A DNA stretch of 64,000 nt from Neospora caninum Liverpool (taxonomy: Eukaryota; Apicomplexa; Conoidasida; Eucoccidiorida; Sarcocystidae): NCBI RefSeq assembly GCF_000208865.1, contig NC_018390.1, forward strand, positions 1,040,790-1,104,789, given 5' to 3'. Position 1 is the stretch's first letter. Each line of letters begins with the position of its first letter. Positions 48,247 to 60,594 of the stretch are shown here, piece by piece. Position numbers and translations under genes: made by a program. The notes under the pieces are model-generated. The model worked only from the letters and a program-made list of their open reading frames with translations. It did not search any database and was not told the origin of the DNA.

Positions 48247-49739
48247 GGCCGAGAAGCCGAGAGAGAGAGATCGAGGGAGACCGGGTGGCGCAGACAAAAA
48301 CGCTGGAGTTGAAGCAGAGGGAAGAAGGAGAAAAGATACGAGAACGCACTCAGGAGAGAAAACGCCTCAAGAAAATAGGGCGGGAAAGCGTCTAAAGAGA
48401 CGCTTGGAACGGAGGAAACTGGAAGAAAATGAAGAGGGACGGAGAGGGAAAGGAGCGCGGATCAGGTTTCAGAAAAGAGATTTCGTGGCAGGTGATAAAA
48501 CAGGCAAATCATCGTAGGCTTTTGGTCTGCCGTCGGGGGGGCGTCAAAGGTAAGACCGACGCTTCTTTCCAGGACGAAACGGAGCGCTTTTTCAAAGAGA
48601 GCAAATGTGTTTTTGTTGTTGCAAACGACTCTTGCGTTTCCCGTCGGAACGCAGAGATATCTTTGTATCTCGAGCCCGCCTTTTCTTCTGCCTTTCGGTT
48701 CCCGTGGCCTTCTTTCTTCCGACCTCTGCTCTGCGGTCTCCATTTCTCTCTTTCCCGTTCCTCGCTTGTCTGCTTCCTTCTCGCTCTGTGAAGACGAACC
48801 GAGAAGAGCTCCCTAACAGTGCTGTCTATAGAGGCCGATCTCCGAGCCCTGTCCACAACGCGGCCCCAAGTGCACGGATGCGTGGATTCTCTCTGGAAAC
48901 TGCGCATCCACCCTGCGCGTTTGCCCCCAACCCCCCCCCCCCCCCCGAGGGAGGCACTGTCCCAACGATTTCAGTCACCCGTGTGTTTTTCGGAGTCTCT
49001 GCATGTCGTACACACTGAGCGGGGTGTCTTGTCTCAAAGGCAGGGGCTCCAGGGCGATTGCAAGATCCGTCTGTTCGTGTTTCCAATCGGCCAATGCCTC
49101 AGTTTTTCCTCGGAGACAGCTACACAGAACGGTGAAAGTCTTTGCTCTCTTCAACGCCACCGGAACTGTCCGAAAACGCCTTCACATGCACACTGCGGAG
49201 CGGGGAAAACGCGATGGACAAAAAAGTAGATCTGTACAGGAAACCCGAGGACAAACATGGAGGAGGAACGCGGCCCGTGTCGATCGGATAGCGTCCGGAG
49301 TGGCAGGAGACAAAAAGGGATGCACGACCAACCGTGAAGAGTGGAGAGATGCAACCCTCTTTCTGGCGACTCGAGGAAACGAAGACGCCACGGCGCTGGA
49401 GGGGAAAAGGTGCCGTCTGGACGCCCGGAGACTTTCGAACGGCACAGGGCCCTCCCGAGAAAAAGCCGAGAACGCGTTCGCTTCTGACTGTCCAGCGACG
49501 TTTTTACGAACCCGTCCCTCCGGGTGGCGACGCGCCAGCGCCGCCGCTGTCGTCGTCGGAGACGCCGTCTTCTGGGGAAGATCTGGGGAGGCAAAACGAA
49601 CAGCGAAAACTCAAACGTTCGCCTGAAAAAGCGCGATGCGCGAAAGGCCTAGTGCACCTGGGACTTTGAAAGCTCAGGGTCTCTCTCGTACGGTCCCCGC
49701 ACTCGCCACCAACTAGATGCAGACGCAGACATCGCTATG
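48247..49739. other. Convergent intergenic region
   Basis: This 1.5-kb spacer holds the 3' ends of the Cys-rich gene (plus) and the Ser/Pro-rich gene (minus). A C tract lies at about 48930-48946. The plus frame 49003-49626 has no ATG-anchored domain and no partner exon. Confidence 0.45.
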
Positions 49740-51921
49740 CTACAGTGAGGAGCCGTCGCGAAACCCGTTCGTTTTCAGCGTCCCTTTTGTTCGAAGGAGA
49801 CTTATCTGCATGTGGCATCGTACGCATGATAGCGCGAGCACATGCACAGATGTGTTTGATGCACCGTTGTTTCTAGCGCGGAGGTCGTACCCGTGAGAAG
49901 AGCCGGATTCTTCCTGAACGTTGACTTCCTCGGGCACAGCGGAGACTTCTCCAACGCGCAGAGCATCCTCGTCGAATCCAGGGTGTGCGTCGCGTGGGGA
50001 GGCAGCAAAGCGCGCAGTGCCCGGCCGGTCCCCAGCCGGTCGCGCGCTCGACCCTTCGTCGCCCGTGGCGCCCCTGGACGCAATCCTCGGCTGCGCTGGA
50101 GGCCCCAGGGCAGCCGAGGATCTCTGGACCAGCTGCCGAATCGAGAGTCGCCGCGAAATGGCGCCGAGGTTCCCTTGGCGGTTTTGCTGCAATTGCAGAT
50201 TCCCCGAGGGGAGGCTGGGTCGGGCCGGAGGGTTCGGCGGGCCAGCGGAGAGGCGGAGACGCCGCGCAGAAAGAGAAGAGAGGAACTCGGTGTCGATCGA
50301 CTGCTCCAGCTCGGACGCTTGGCTGCATGCGGACAAGACAACGACGCCGAAACCGAGTGTGAGAGAAGGCACGGGCGTTCCATCTTTTTTGCCCCTGCGA
50401 AACCCCCGAACTCATACACGCTCCCAGGAGCGAAAGAGGGGGATGAGGCGGGCGACAGGGGCGAGGGTAACCGGAGACGGACACGAGGCCAGGCACACAC
50501 GACCGGGGGAAGAGGGCGTCTGGCTTTTTCTCCCCTCGCTCCCCTTTGGGCGGTGAGATGCGGACTTTCTCGCGGGGGCTCTGTGTGCCTCGCGGTTCCC
50601 AGTGGCCCGGGTATCAGGGCGCTGAGCTGAGGGGTGTTCGGAAAAGATTGCGACACGAACGTTCAAAAGACGACCACGCTCTTCTTCTGGGAAGCGCGCA
50701 TGTCGCCTCGGTGGTCCAGTCAGGAGACATCGGCAGCCTGGGATATGCGACGGAGGGAAACCACGGGGGACAGGTGTGCATTTTTTCGGTGTGGACTAAA
50801 AAACCTTACATGCGAGACAGACTGGGGGGAGGACAGGTCGTTGGCGTCGGGACTGGAGAGGCTCCTTGGAGCGAGGGCGAACTGTGGACTTGGCGGAGCG
50901 TTGATCCTCCAAAGATTGTGGGCACGGCGGCAGATGCGGCGCTGGGCACCCCCAAGAGAACGGGGACGGGAGCAGTCGGCTCCTCAGAGACGCCGCCGTG
51001 TTGGGAGAGGTCCGTGCCGACAGACGAGGAGGAGCTGACGGAGTCGCCTTCGCCAGCAACACTCGCCGCCGACGAGACTCGAACGAGGCCTTTGTTCTGG
51101 GCGAAGAAGTCCGGGCAGCTCTCGCCGCGACTCCCGAGCTTCGACAGCGTGAGGCCGAGCGGTTTCTGGAAGAAACTGCGGCGATATCCAGGCAATCTCT
51201 TGTCGGCGGTCTGCTTCTCAGCGCCGAGCGGCGCGTGTCCGTCCCCACTTCGATGGGAAGAGAGCGGGCTGGGCGCGCTGGAGAGCGCCGAGAGCGCGCC
51301 AGAGAGCGAAGGCGAGGCTCCGATCGGCCGCGGACCCGCGGGAGGGACCGGATAGGAGGCCGCCTCCAAGCCAGGCGTCGCCGGCTTTTCGTTTTCGTCG
51401 TCTAACAGGTCGCCCCAGAAAGCGCCCTCCCGCGCCACGCTCCCCGTGGCGTCCATATCCCGGCCCTTCTTCCTCAAGAGCGAGGTCGGCTTCGCGTGGA
51501 AAAAATTCGGCACAGACACCGAGGTCCGAAGGCCACTCAACGGTTTTTGGGAACGGCCGAAACGGCCTCCCTGCTCCATGCTCCCCGAAACCGACGGCGA
51601 ACCCGAACTCTCGGCTTGAGAGAAACCGGAGCTGACAGAGTCGCGCCGCTGGAAAGACCCGGTACTGCTGTTGTGACTGTCAACAGGACTTGCGGACAGG
51701 AAAGCCTCCGCACAGAAAGGTCGGGGGCAAGTGTTCCCTGCAGCCGAGGGGAAAAAAATTGGTGTGATGGACGGGCCAGACGCAGGGTAGCCGGGAGTCC
51801 CGTGGCTGAGTGTGGGTGGTGAGTCCGGTGTCTGTACAACAGCCCACCCCTGAGGGACGGCACGCCTCGCGCGGTCATCCCTCGGACTTAAAGGAGGCGG
51901 CCTGGGCGGATTTCCTTGCAT
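49740..51921 (-). CDS. Ser/Pro-rich protein, about 588 aa, function unknown
   Basis: Two exons: 51921-50810 and 50394-49740. The donor CGCAT|GTAAGG joins to the acceptor TTTCGCAG|GGGC, and the codon ATG (Met371) is formed across the junction. Exon 1 (370 aa) is dominated by Ser, Pro, Gly and Arg, with tracts like SVSSSSSVGTDLS and a more structured patch near YRRSFFQKPLGLTLSKLGS. Exon 2 begins GKKDGTPVPSLTLGFGVVVL, which may be a short hydrophobic strand, followed by LEQSIDTEFLSSLSARRLRLS and a Gln/Arg-rich stretch. The stop at 49740 is assumed. A possible donor (GG|GTACGA near 49890) could lead to another exon, so the last 50 residues are uncertain. The composition suggests a largely disordered protein with many potential phosphorylation sites. 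No known domain is seen. Confidence 0.68.
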
Positions 51922-53760
51922 GGTGAAAGGGAAACAGAGAACGGTCTTTGCCTCTGCTGAAACCGGCGGTCTCGCTGGATGCGCAAAAAACGCGGATAGA
52001 TCTTCAGGGTGGGACGGAAAAGGGTCCGGAAGGACACAGGCCAGAGCCGAAGCGGAAATTCGTTATCCAACTGCGAGGGAGCTCTCGAAAAAACCTCAGA
52101 GTTGATGAGGCGGAGAGAGACAAGAGGGAATCGGATATCGCAGTGGGGGCTCGGAATGAGACGGCGTGCAAAGCGCGGTACCCCCGCTTTTCAATGCCAA
52201 AGCAGGCATGAACCTCAGAAGAACTCAAAACAGAGAAGGCACGTACGCTGAACGGCTGATCCCTTCTCCCACCCAAACAAGCGGAGAGGACGTTCCCCTG
52301 GTGTCACGCAAGAGACAAGACTGTCAAAAGTGACAGCAACCCCCGGAAACCAGTTCATTCTCGCCCGTAGGCAAAAGACCGCGGCACACGATAGCCAAGT
52401 GCTCCGCAGAAGTGTTCTTCCGCCGGGAACCGGCCGCAGGACGAGCAATTCACGAGCGTCCGATATGATGAAATATTAGCATAAAAAAAACATCACACCA
52501 GCAGACACTGCAGCCCGTGCGGACGAAAGCAGATGCACGCGTTCGCCAGTGGACGGCCATACACAAGTCGTCGTCCACGGAAATTCCTCCCCTACGGAAC
52601 GTCACAGGATAGGTAAAAAGTTGAGTGATTCAGGAAAACAACATCTTGTACCGGAACGAGCAACTCTTTTCGCACGGTCATTTGTAACGTGTCCTGTCTC
52701 GACTGCTGTGAAAAGAGCCTGCGACGAAACACGCATGCGTCACCGCTATGCGCAACCCTACAATCGTCTTGTGTCGGTGGCTGATTTCTCGTCTGTACTG
52801 GCAGTTCACCATGCACCCGCTTGAGCTCCATTGTGTGTCGCGTCAGTTAGCAAGCAACTGCACTGGAAGTGTTGCATTTGCAACATATCCTCTTGACGCG
52901 GTGAAAGATAGGCATTTGGGGGGACGACATTGTGAAGAAGTGTTGATTCCGACAAGTCCAGGGCTTCTGGTACCATACGGTAATTCTTTCTTTCTTGTGG
53001 GGCCGCGGAGACACGCTCTCACATTGGCCAGCATGGCACAGCTTCTCGGCAACAACGTACACCAGTCTCGACAGCTGTTGACCCTTCTTCGTGTGCTGCA
53101 CACTGTCTCGCCGTCGACCAGTCTGCTGCGGCGCGCGGGCGCACGTTCTACACTTTGTTCCTTCCAGTTTACGCTGCGCCTTCCCGAACAGTATCAAAGG
53201 GCAAATTGGCGCCGTGGATCCGCGGAACACACCAACATGCTGCAGCAGCAGAAACGAACGGCGTAGGATTGGTGGACGTCGGGCGTTGGTAGCACGGTCA
53301 CCTCAAGACTGCCTCTGCTCTTCTACCGTAACGACCCTTGTAAACTAAGATAGCTTCTGTGTTGAGGACAGGGAACTTCAGCACCGCTCGACAAACGAGC
53401 GATTCGCGTTGCCATCCCAAAAACTAGTAGACCGCTACATCTTGCATATGAGGATGCACGCTTTTCCCTCCGCGAGTGTTACGCAAAGCAGTTGCCAGAG
53501 AAGGATTGAGTGGAGCGTCAGATGACCTGAGCAGCGACACGCGAAAGCAGTTCTTGTCTCACACAGCACGATACCGTGGAAACTAAGTCGCTCGATTGCT
53601 TGTTGGGGAGAGCAAATCCACCCGTACGCCGGTTGCTAACGACAGAGCCGGCGGCACATCAGGCACGCGACAGCAGGCAACTGCTGTTCTACAGGAGCAA
53701 CAGCCTCGGGTTTTGAGTTCAGGGGACAAACGGCTCGCTGTCTATAACTGATTTTTGCAG
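51922..53760. other. Divergent intergenic region, no gene called
   Basis: This spacer lies between the starts of the Ser/Pro-rich gene (minus) and the coiled-coil gene (plus). The 172-codon frame 52748-53266 plus begins with ATG, but its composition is not distinctive and it has no domain. I leave it uncalled. Confidence 0.45.
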
Positions 53761-53850
53761 GAAGGAACGCGACAGACGCGACGGGAGACTCCGAACAGCG
53801 CCGCGGAAAACGGAGCTAGACCCTTCTATTTCTGCCCGGACGACGTTCAG
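53761..53850 (+). other. Possible upstream exon of the coiled-coil gene
   Basis: This 90-nt segment is bounded by a good acceptor (CTGATTTTTGCAG) and a donor (GTTCAG|GTTCGT). Two of its frames are open. Neither joins in phase to the next acceptor at 54444 in the frame used by the gene, so it may be a noncoding 5' exon, or a small exon may be missing between them. Confidence 0.3.
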
Positions 53851-54466
53851 GTTCGTCAGTCAAATGTACGGCTGACGGAAGTTCTCTTTCCGATTTACGC
53901 CGGACTACACCTTCAGCACAGAGTTTTTATGCTTCCCGCAAGAGGTTTCCCAACAATGTTGTCGCACACAAAAGACTCCGAGAAAAATAAGCGAACAGAC
54001 AACTTGAGTCAGTCGCCGCACCGTCAAGAACGCTGAAAGCTCCGCTTTTTGTCGTGGCATATGGGTGAACCTGAGCTCTGCAGAGAGGCTGCCGCATTCT
54101 CCACCAGGAATAGCTACAAAAGCCCAACTACAGGGGGCTTCAGATCGAACCCTGTAACTCGGGAATGCACGCGACACTAGAGACAGAAAGCGACGTTTTG
54201 GCTGCAGGTTGTCTCACAGAGTTCAACTTGTTGCGGTGTAGCTACTGTCGGTTCTCGGACCTGAACGGCGGTCCCCATCACAGAGCTGACGATACACCTG
54301 ACGTGTGCGCGCGGTGGTCTAGATTTATCGACAATGAGTTGCCCTTATCCCTGGCAACCAGGATAACAAAGCAGTTCACAATCACCGCGAACTTTTACGT
54401 GGAAGTACGTGCCAGGAACAGTATTTTCTGGCTTTGCTCGCAGGAGACACTACCCTTTCAAACGAG

Positions 54467-56842
54467 ATGCTGGAGCCAGAGGAGTGTTTGGACATCCTGT
54501 CCATAGTGCGATACAAGACGCAGCTGCTTGATATTATTGACGAAGCTGCGAGACTGAGCGAGTCGGAGAAACGCAGAAAAGCGGAGTGTATTGAACTACG
54601 ACTGGAGATCAGTTCGCTGAAAGCGGACCTCAGCGCTAAAGAGCTCGAGCTTGCGACCGTTGACCGGACGATCGAGGATGGGATAACCAGCGAAAACGCG
54701 CGCATTCTGTCAAAGGAAAATGAGGAACTGAAGGTGCGGTAAACACATGGCCCCATCCACTAGGGCTGCGACACATACGCTGCTTCAGGTCCTCCGAGAT
54801 AACCTCAAAAATCTCCTAGAATCAACCCAAAACAAGCTCAAGCAGTGTGAGCTGGAAAAATACAATGCGAAACAAGAGTTGGAGGCCTGCAAGAGTTTGG
54901 CCCCGACACGGGACCGTGGTCTGGACTCCTCAGCCCAGTTGTTCGACCAGTTCATTTCAATGCAAGGCCATGCAGCTAAAAAGTTTGAGGATCTGCAGCT
55001 GGCGTTGAACGGTAAGAGACTACCACTATGCGACTCGCTTGCCGCAGCCAGTATGGCGTCGTTCTTGATTTAAGACGTCAGAAAGGAGAGGAGTGAGGTG
55101 CTGAAAAGGCAGCTTGAGATGCAGACGGAGCTAGACGAGCTTAAAGCTGCGATGGACGACTATCAGGCGGACGAGCAAAAATATCGGCAGCACACTGCAC
55201 AGCTGAAAGAACAGCTTATCGCGGTAGGGCTTTCAGTAGAGCTTTTCGAGGGACAAAACAAAGAAACAGCCTCTAGTCGTCCGCCAGCCTCGAAAAGCTC
55301 AGAGAGGAAGTGTTGATGGAAAGGGAGCGAAGAAAGGAACTTGAGGAAGACTTGAGTCGAGCGTCTCAGCGAATTGTCGAACTCTCAGTAAGACTAAAGC
55401 ATACAGTGTGCTACGGAGATCATGCATGCTTCCGTGACTCAGGAATCGCGGGAGCAGCTCGCTGAAGCTCTGCGTGCAGCGTATTTGGGACGGTAAGTAA
55501 GTGGCCGAAACAGTCACCAGCATCTCCTTAACAACTTCTTTCAGAGAAGCACTGGGGCCTTGTTTGGTACGAATATACCACCGTTTACTGGGATAGCAAC
55601 CTATAATCTACGGTCATCAACAACAGCAATTGTCGCCGCTTCAGACGAGTGAAAACGAGCTGGTATCCACTGGAGTCGAGCGGATCAGCTCGCTCGGCGG
55701 CATCGAGGAACGCCGAAAGTGTGACCTATTTAAGAGCAGCGACGGGCCACAGACGGTTGCGCGCAGCAGTCGGAAGAGGAGTCGCAGTCCGTCCGCAGCA
55801 GCCTCCAGTCTGTCAAGTTGTCCCGGGAACACGCCTAGCAGCTGCTCGGACTACCAGGCTGACAGCAACACGAAATCGCGAACAGCGGCCGAATCTGCAG
55901 AGCTGCGCTTGACTTGCGCGGAAGACATGGCGGCCGAAGATCAAACAAAACAAGAACTGGATGTGAACCACTTTCAGGACAGTCAGGTTATTTTGTTCGA
56001 AATCGATGAGATGACAGGAATAAGTACGGATAACGTGTGCGCGAAACGAAAGGCGACCTGCAGCTTGGCGCAAGATCGTGACGTGGACCCTCCCGTAAAG
56101 TCGGATTGGAGTCACTGGATTCTCTCTCGGCATATCGACGATGCAGCCCAACAACTAACCGGATCAGCACATCCCTACCCCCACACACAGGCCCGTGGGC
56201 AAAAAAAGTACGAGGGTGTGCCATTACCGGCACCTGAAGAATTGCCTTCAGGACAGTCAAACCGGGAAAAAACGACGGTTATCTCACTGCCGGTAAAAGA
56301 TAATCCTGTCCGCAAGACAGAAGCGATGGGAAGGGCCCCGAGTGTCGTCGAAGGCGATTGTACCGCTTCGCCTCACGCCTCGGTTTCCCCCGTCAAAAAC
56401 GAAACCGCCTTGATGTTGCCGTCACAGCCCTCGTACACAAACTCTCTTGACATAATAGAGAGCATCCACGATCCCAACTGCCATGTGGCGAGAGCATGCG
56501 ACGCAGGGAATTACGCCGGAATTGAAAAACACACAGGACAAAGCGAGCTGTCACCGAAGCGTGTTTCCTCTTCCACTTCATCCAGCCCCGACAAAGCGAC
56601 AGCCTCTGCGTGCTCGACTGCGGTAGGTCCCTTACAACGAAGAGGCTAACCCCCCGACAATTGATGATCCATGCGGCCACGCTCTTCAGACGCGACAGTT
56701 CAGCGCCCCTGCCCCCTTGCAAACACCAGTTTCCCCAATTCCTGATCGCAGGCCCCCTCTAGACAGGCAAAAGGAAAACGAAGGCACACAGGCTAGTGTG
56801 CAGTTCGATTGTGACGCCCTCCTGAATGCGATCTGCCTCTAA
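54467..56842 (+). CDS. 650-aa coiled-coil protein with C-terminal D-box/KEN-like motifs
   Basis: Eight exons: 54467-54733 (exon probably opens at acceptor 54444), 54789-55011, 55075-55223, 55277-55387, 55443-55492, 55545-55566, 55645-56622, 56690-56842. Phases agree throughout and give 650 aa. Exon 6 is a microexon of 22 nt. An alternative acceptor for exon 7 at 55627 would add six residues. Residues about 10-260 are heptad-like and rich in Leu, Glu and Lys (for example LLDIIDEAARLSESEKRRK and VLKRQLEMQTELDELKAAM), so a long coiled coil is likely. A basic RKRSRSPS at 317-324 may be a nuclear signal. Residues 330-600 are Ser/Thr/Pro-rich and probably disordered. Near the end RRPPL (620-624) and KEN (628-630) lie together, as in APC/C substrates, next to TPVSP and PIP proline-directed sites. 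This suggests a cell-cycle-regulated, perhaps centrosome, kinetochore or spindle protein, but I cannot name it. Confidence 0.82.
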
Positions 56843-57299
56843 CAGGTCACGCTCTTCCAAACTGTCCACTGTACCGTGTCCATGGAATGTTTTAAATGGA
56901 ACAGCCCCTCGAATCTGTACATCTTACATAAACTTCAGTTGGTGTGACTCCAACGAAGCCCATGCAAGTATGCACTTAATCTGTAGCATATTTCACGCGT
57001 CACCAGTTAGCTGTTCCTCCCCTGCACTTGACACTCTGAGGATAATGACGTATTTCGAGGGCACGTCGCGAAAATAGGGCACTTGCAATAACAGGCGACC
57101 TTGCTCCCGAAAAAAAAGTCCTGCCACACTCATAACAAGACGGGCTTATTACTCGTGCCCGATGATACATATATCAAAATACTATCAAAAAAGGGAATTT
57201 CAGCATCTGCCGCAGCGCCGATTCATAAAATCCTGTGAAGGTATCGGTACATACGCTGCGACTGTGGTTCTCCCGACAGGAAAGTTGACCATCGGGGAG
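56843..57299. other. Short convergent spacer
   Basis: Only 457 bp separate the stop of the coiled-coil gene and the stop of hexokinase, so their 3' UTRs probably abut or overlap. No gene is seen. Confidence 0.5.
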
Positions 57300-60200
57300 T
57301 CAGTTCACGTCAGCGATCAGGGCTGCACCCTTGCCAGAGCCGTCATCCGCAATGCAATAGTGAATGTTTTTCGCAGCGTCGCCGGCGACCAACTGCGTGT
57401 AATGTTCAACCGCCTCCCGGTACCACTGGTTCTTCACATACAGAGCGCCATCAATTCCCACAGTGGCTCCGGTGTCCAGTCGCTGCACAACAGCACAAGC
57501 ATTATCGGCACACCGACTCGTTTAGGAATCATACATGGGCGGGCGAAAAGCAGAACTGAATGCGACGGGCTACTGCGGAAAACTGCTAACTCGTAAACCT
57601 ACTCCTGTTCTGTAGCACAGAGTGGTGGCCAGGGTTGCGGCGAACGCGGCTGATCGGTCGAAGACGAGTCTGCAAATCTCCCAGATGCATTGGATGTCGG
57701 TCAAATCCATCGTCACGCCCCAGCATTCCTTGATAGCCTGGATGCTTGCGGCCTTGTCCTCGCTATGGTCGTCACGGATCGCTGACGCCGTTTCTCCATG
57801 AATTGAATGCCGAACGCTGCGAAACAAACACAACAGCTGCGGCAGCAACATGCGACGACCCCATGTCACACTGTCTACGCACCCAACTGCCCGCTTGACA
57901 GCCTTCACCTTTTCTTTCGCCCGGAAAGTTGCTCACCTTGCTCTCTCAGGGACACGATCCCCGAATACTCTCACTGCGGCGACCCGGACAATTTCACCGA
58001 TGTAGTAGCCCGACACAAGTTTCTCGAATTGCTGCTTCCCCCGGTTGTGTGTCTTGTCGTCGACCTGAACGCGTGGAACGAACGATTCAGCATAACAGCC
58101 TACTTGGACATCCAGATTTGCGCTGTGACACTAAAAAATACTCAAAGGAGAAACCAAATCCCACATTTGGGGTTGCACCTTTAATACTCGTCGGGAGTGC
58201 CAAAGAACGGCAAGCTTACCTCGACATCAATTTCGTTGCGAGGAAGCTCTTTGTGGAAGTTTCCTGCCTCCATGTTTACGATTGTACCAGTGTAACCATA
58301 CTGGCTAGCTTCGGGCTCCACGTAGCAGGCGTTGAATCCGGTGCCGACGATGAGGCCCACACGACACTCGGGAGTGCCTGGCACTCTTTGGTATGCACAG
58401 GACACCAATGTGCCAACCTGACAGAAACATCACAAAAATCCAAAAGCGGGCATCGCAGTGAGTGTCTCGCTACGCTTCCAACGATACCACCGTTGTACGC
58501 AAAACGCATGTTTCCACGTGAACATGCAAACGACGGGGGCCATCGCTGTGTCCAGTTACGCCATCGAATAGTGCAACGGCCTCGAAGGCTCTTCCAGTTG
58601 AGGCGCTTACCGTGTCATTCACGATAGCTTTGCATACGGCAGGGACTTTCTGTCGTTCCAGAGCATCGGCAAGCAACACCGCCACATCCTTGCCCTCTAC
58701 ACGATCAGGGTTCTCGCGACCAGTTTCGAAGCCTTTCGTCCATTCAATGAGAATGCTAGAATTAAGAGCCTGGAGGCACAAACCCAAAGCTTTCGAAGTG
58801 TGTGTAAGCCCACACATGAGCGCGACTTCCCTGTCCCACTGAACTTCTGGCTGCAGCTTCAGACGCAAGTGAAACGTCGCCCCCTTGCACTGCCTCTCGG
58901 GGCATTCACCGTGAGAGAGGATCTAGTGTTTCGTGTTGGGTTTGGAACTCACAGCTTGAGCGCAGGGAAACGAGAAAGTGAATCCAACTGAAACAGGTGT
59001 GTTGGTCTCTTCCGCCTTCTTCAGGTCTCCTGATCGCGCCATCAGCCCGCGGATGCACTTGGCAAACTGGTCAAACAGTTCCTTTCCTCCCGCCTGTTTG
59101 TCCATAAATCCCTTGGCACATCGATGTTCCGCGCTTCTTAGGCTGTACGTACACATGCAAATCAAACATTTCACATCCAGTATTATGAATTGGCCCTAAT
59201 CTCGGACTCGCACAAAAACGACAGTCAGCTATATAGCAACCCGGCGTGCCTGAAAGCCTCCTCACCAGATTTTGTCCTGATCGATATGCATTTTGCCCTT
59301 GCCAAGAAGAGAACACCGGACCGCGCGGCACGTAGACCCTCCAAAGTCGATGGCGTACGCCTCGCCGACTTCGTCGCCCGTAGGCAAGTTTGTCACACAG
59401 CTGTCGAGCATTTTCATCGAGCACTCCTCCGGTACCCAAGTGATGCCATGCTTCTTGTGCATCTCCAAGCCCTACAAAGACAAAACCTCATAACGGACTA
59501 CTATGAAGCGGAAATGCGCACAAGACCGTCTCTACACCATCCGGGAGTGAATAAGAACAACACTGCGGGGTCTTTGACGAGTAGCGACAACGGTTTAGCA
59601 CGACCGAGACCCCCGATCGAGCACACACCACGCACAGTCTGTGGGGGCGCTCGGTGGCCAGGCGGTAAAAATGTCAGCTCCGTCCTGTGGAAGAAACTTC
59701 GAGTACGGAGACTCCGGGACATGATGAGCAACACTCTTGCTTCACCTCCTACAGAGGCGACGCTATATACAGGCTCCAGGTGACAACTGCATCACCAGCT
59801 CTGGACCGTATCTCATGCCAGCGCCAAAGAGAGAAAGCCGAGCAGCACATTGTCCCCATCATCGTCGTGGACATCGCTTAATAAGAAATGTCAACTTGTC
59901 AAACAGTGGATGGGACGGGGCTTACTCGTTTCAATTCCCTCAGGAAACTCTCCCGGAGCTCCAGCAAAAGCTCGCGTGTTGGAGTCATCATCTTGCGGAC
60001 GACCTGGGAGCAGATGGAATAGAGGGGAGAAATGCAAGTTCAGTCGAGAGCCACAAAGGATACGCTGCATGGGAGATGCCTTTCTCCTGCGCCGCGTCTT
60101 GGGTTATAAAATCTCGATCTTATCACCCGCTCCCGTTTCCCCGTGAACTCCACTTCCCCCCTACTGTTTCAGATGAGAACCACCCGGCTTGTGTGGAAAA

Positions 60201-60594
60201 AGGAAAATTCGGTAGGATCAAGCTCCGCACTCCCTCTCACATCCTAGTAAGTCTCAAGACTTGCAAATACGGGGAGCTACGCAGGAACAAACTTTTTCGG
60301 TGTCTCTTCAAATGCCGAGCAGCGCAGACGTGGCGCTAACCCGGGTGAAGCTAGGTCTAATCGAAGGCAGTTTTCCTGACATGATAAAAGGGGGGGGCGC
60401 GTTCGGCAAAAAAAGGGAGATATCGGTACAGATAGATGCCAATTCACGCAGGCGCATACATGTGCACATGTCCACATGCGTAACTGTAAGAATCGACAGA
60501 TTTTCTCTCGCCCCCGATGGCCATGTGAACAAAGTCTCCGTACCTCCAGCTCCGCCTGCTGCTTGGCTTCGTCGCCTGGTTTGCGGGGCTGCAT
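57300..60594 (-). CDS. HK: Hexokinase
   Basis: Nine exons: 60594-60544, 60003-59926, 59471-59266, 59142-58953, 58769-58611, 58417-58220, 58064-57937, 57816-57603, 57482-57300, giving 468 aa. All introns are GT..AG with matching phases. The enzyme phosphorylates glucose to glucose-6-phosphate with ATP, the first step of glycolysis, in the cytosol. Visible motifs: phosphate-1 loop IDFGGSTCR (84-92; the family usually has DFGGT), glucose-binding VGFTFSFPCAQ (164-174), IEWTKGF (183-189), NDTVGT (226-231) with catalytic Asp227, GTGFNACY (253-260), NMEAG (276-280), and the adenosine/phosphate-2 loop TGATVGIDGALYV near 413-425. The length is that of a single-core hexokinase, not the duplicated 100-kDa vertebrate form. 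The start is at MQPRKPGDEAKQQ; no signal peptide or mitochondrial anchor is seen. All catalytic residues are intact. Confidence 0.97.

Noticed and set aside
47000..48517. 505-codon plus-strand frame overlapping the Cys-rich gene
   Set aside because: It reads through two introns including a (TA)n run. The spliced frame gives a coherent protein instead.
49893..50630. 245-codon plus-strand frame
   Set aside because: It lies opposite exon 2 of the Ser/Pro-rich gene, has an Arg-rich shadow composition and no partner exon.
52748..53266. 172-codon ATG-started plus-strand frame
   Set aside because: Neutral composition and no domain or exon partners. It could be a small gene, but the sequence alone does not support it.
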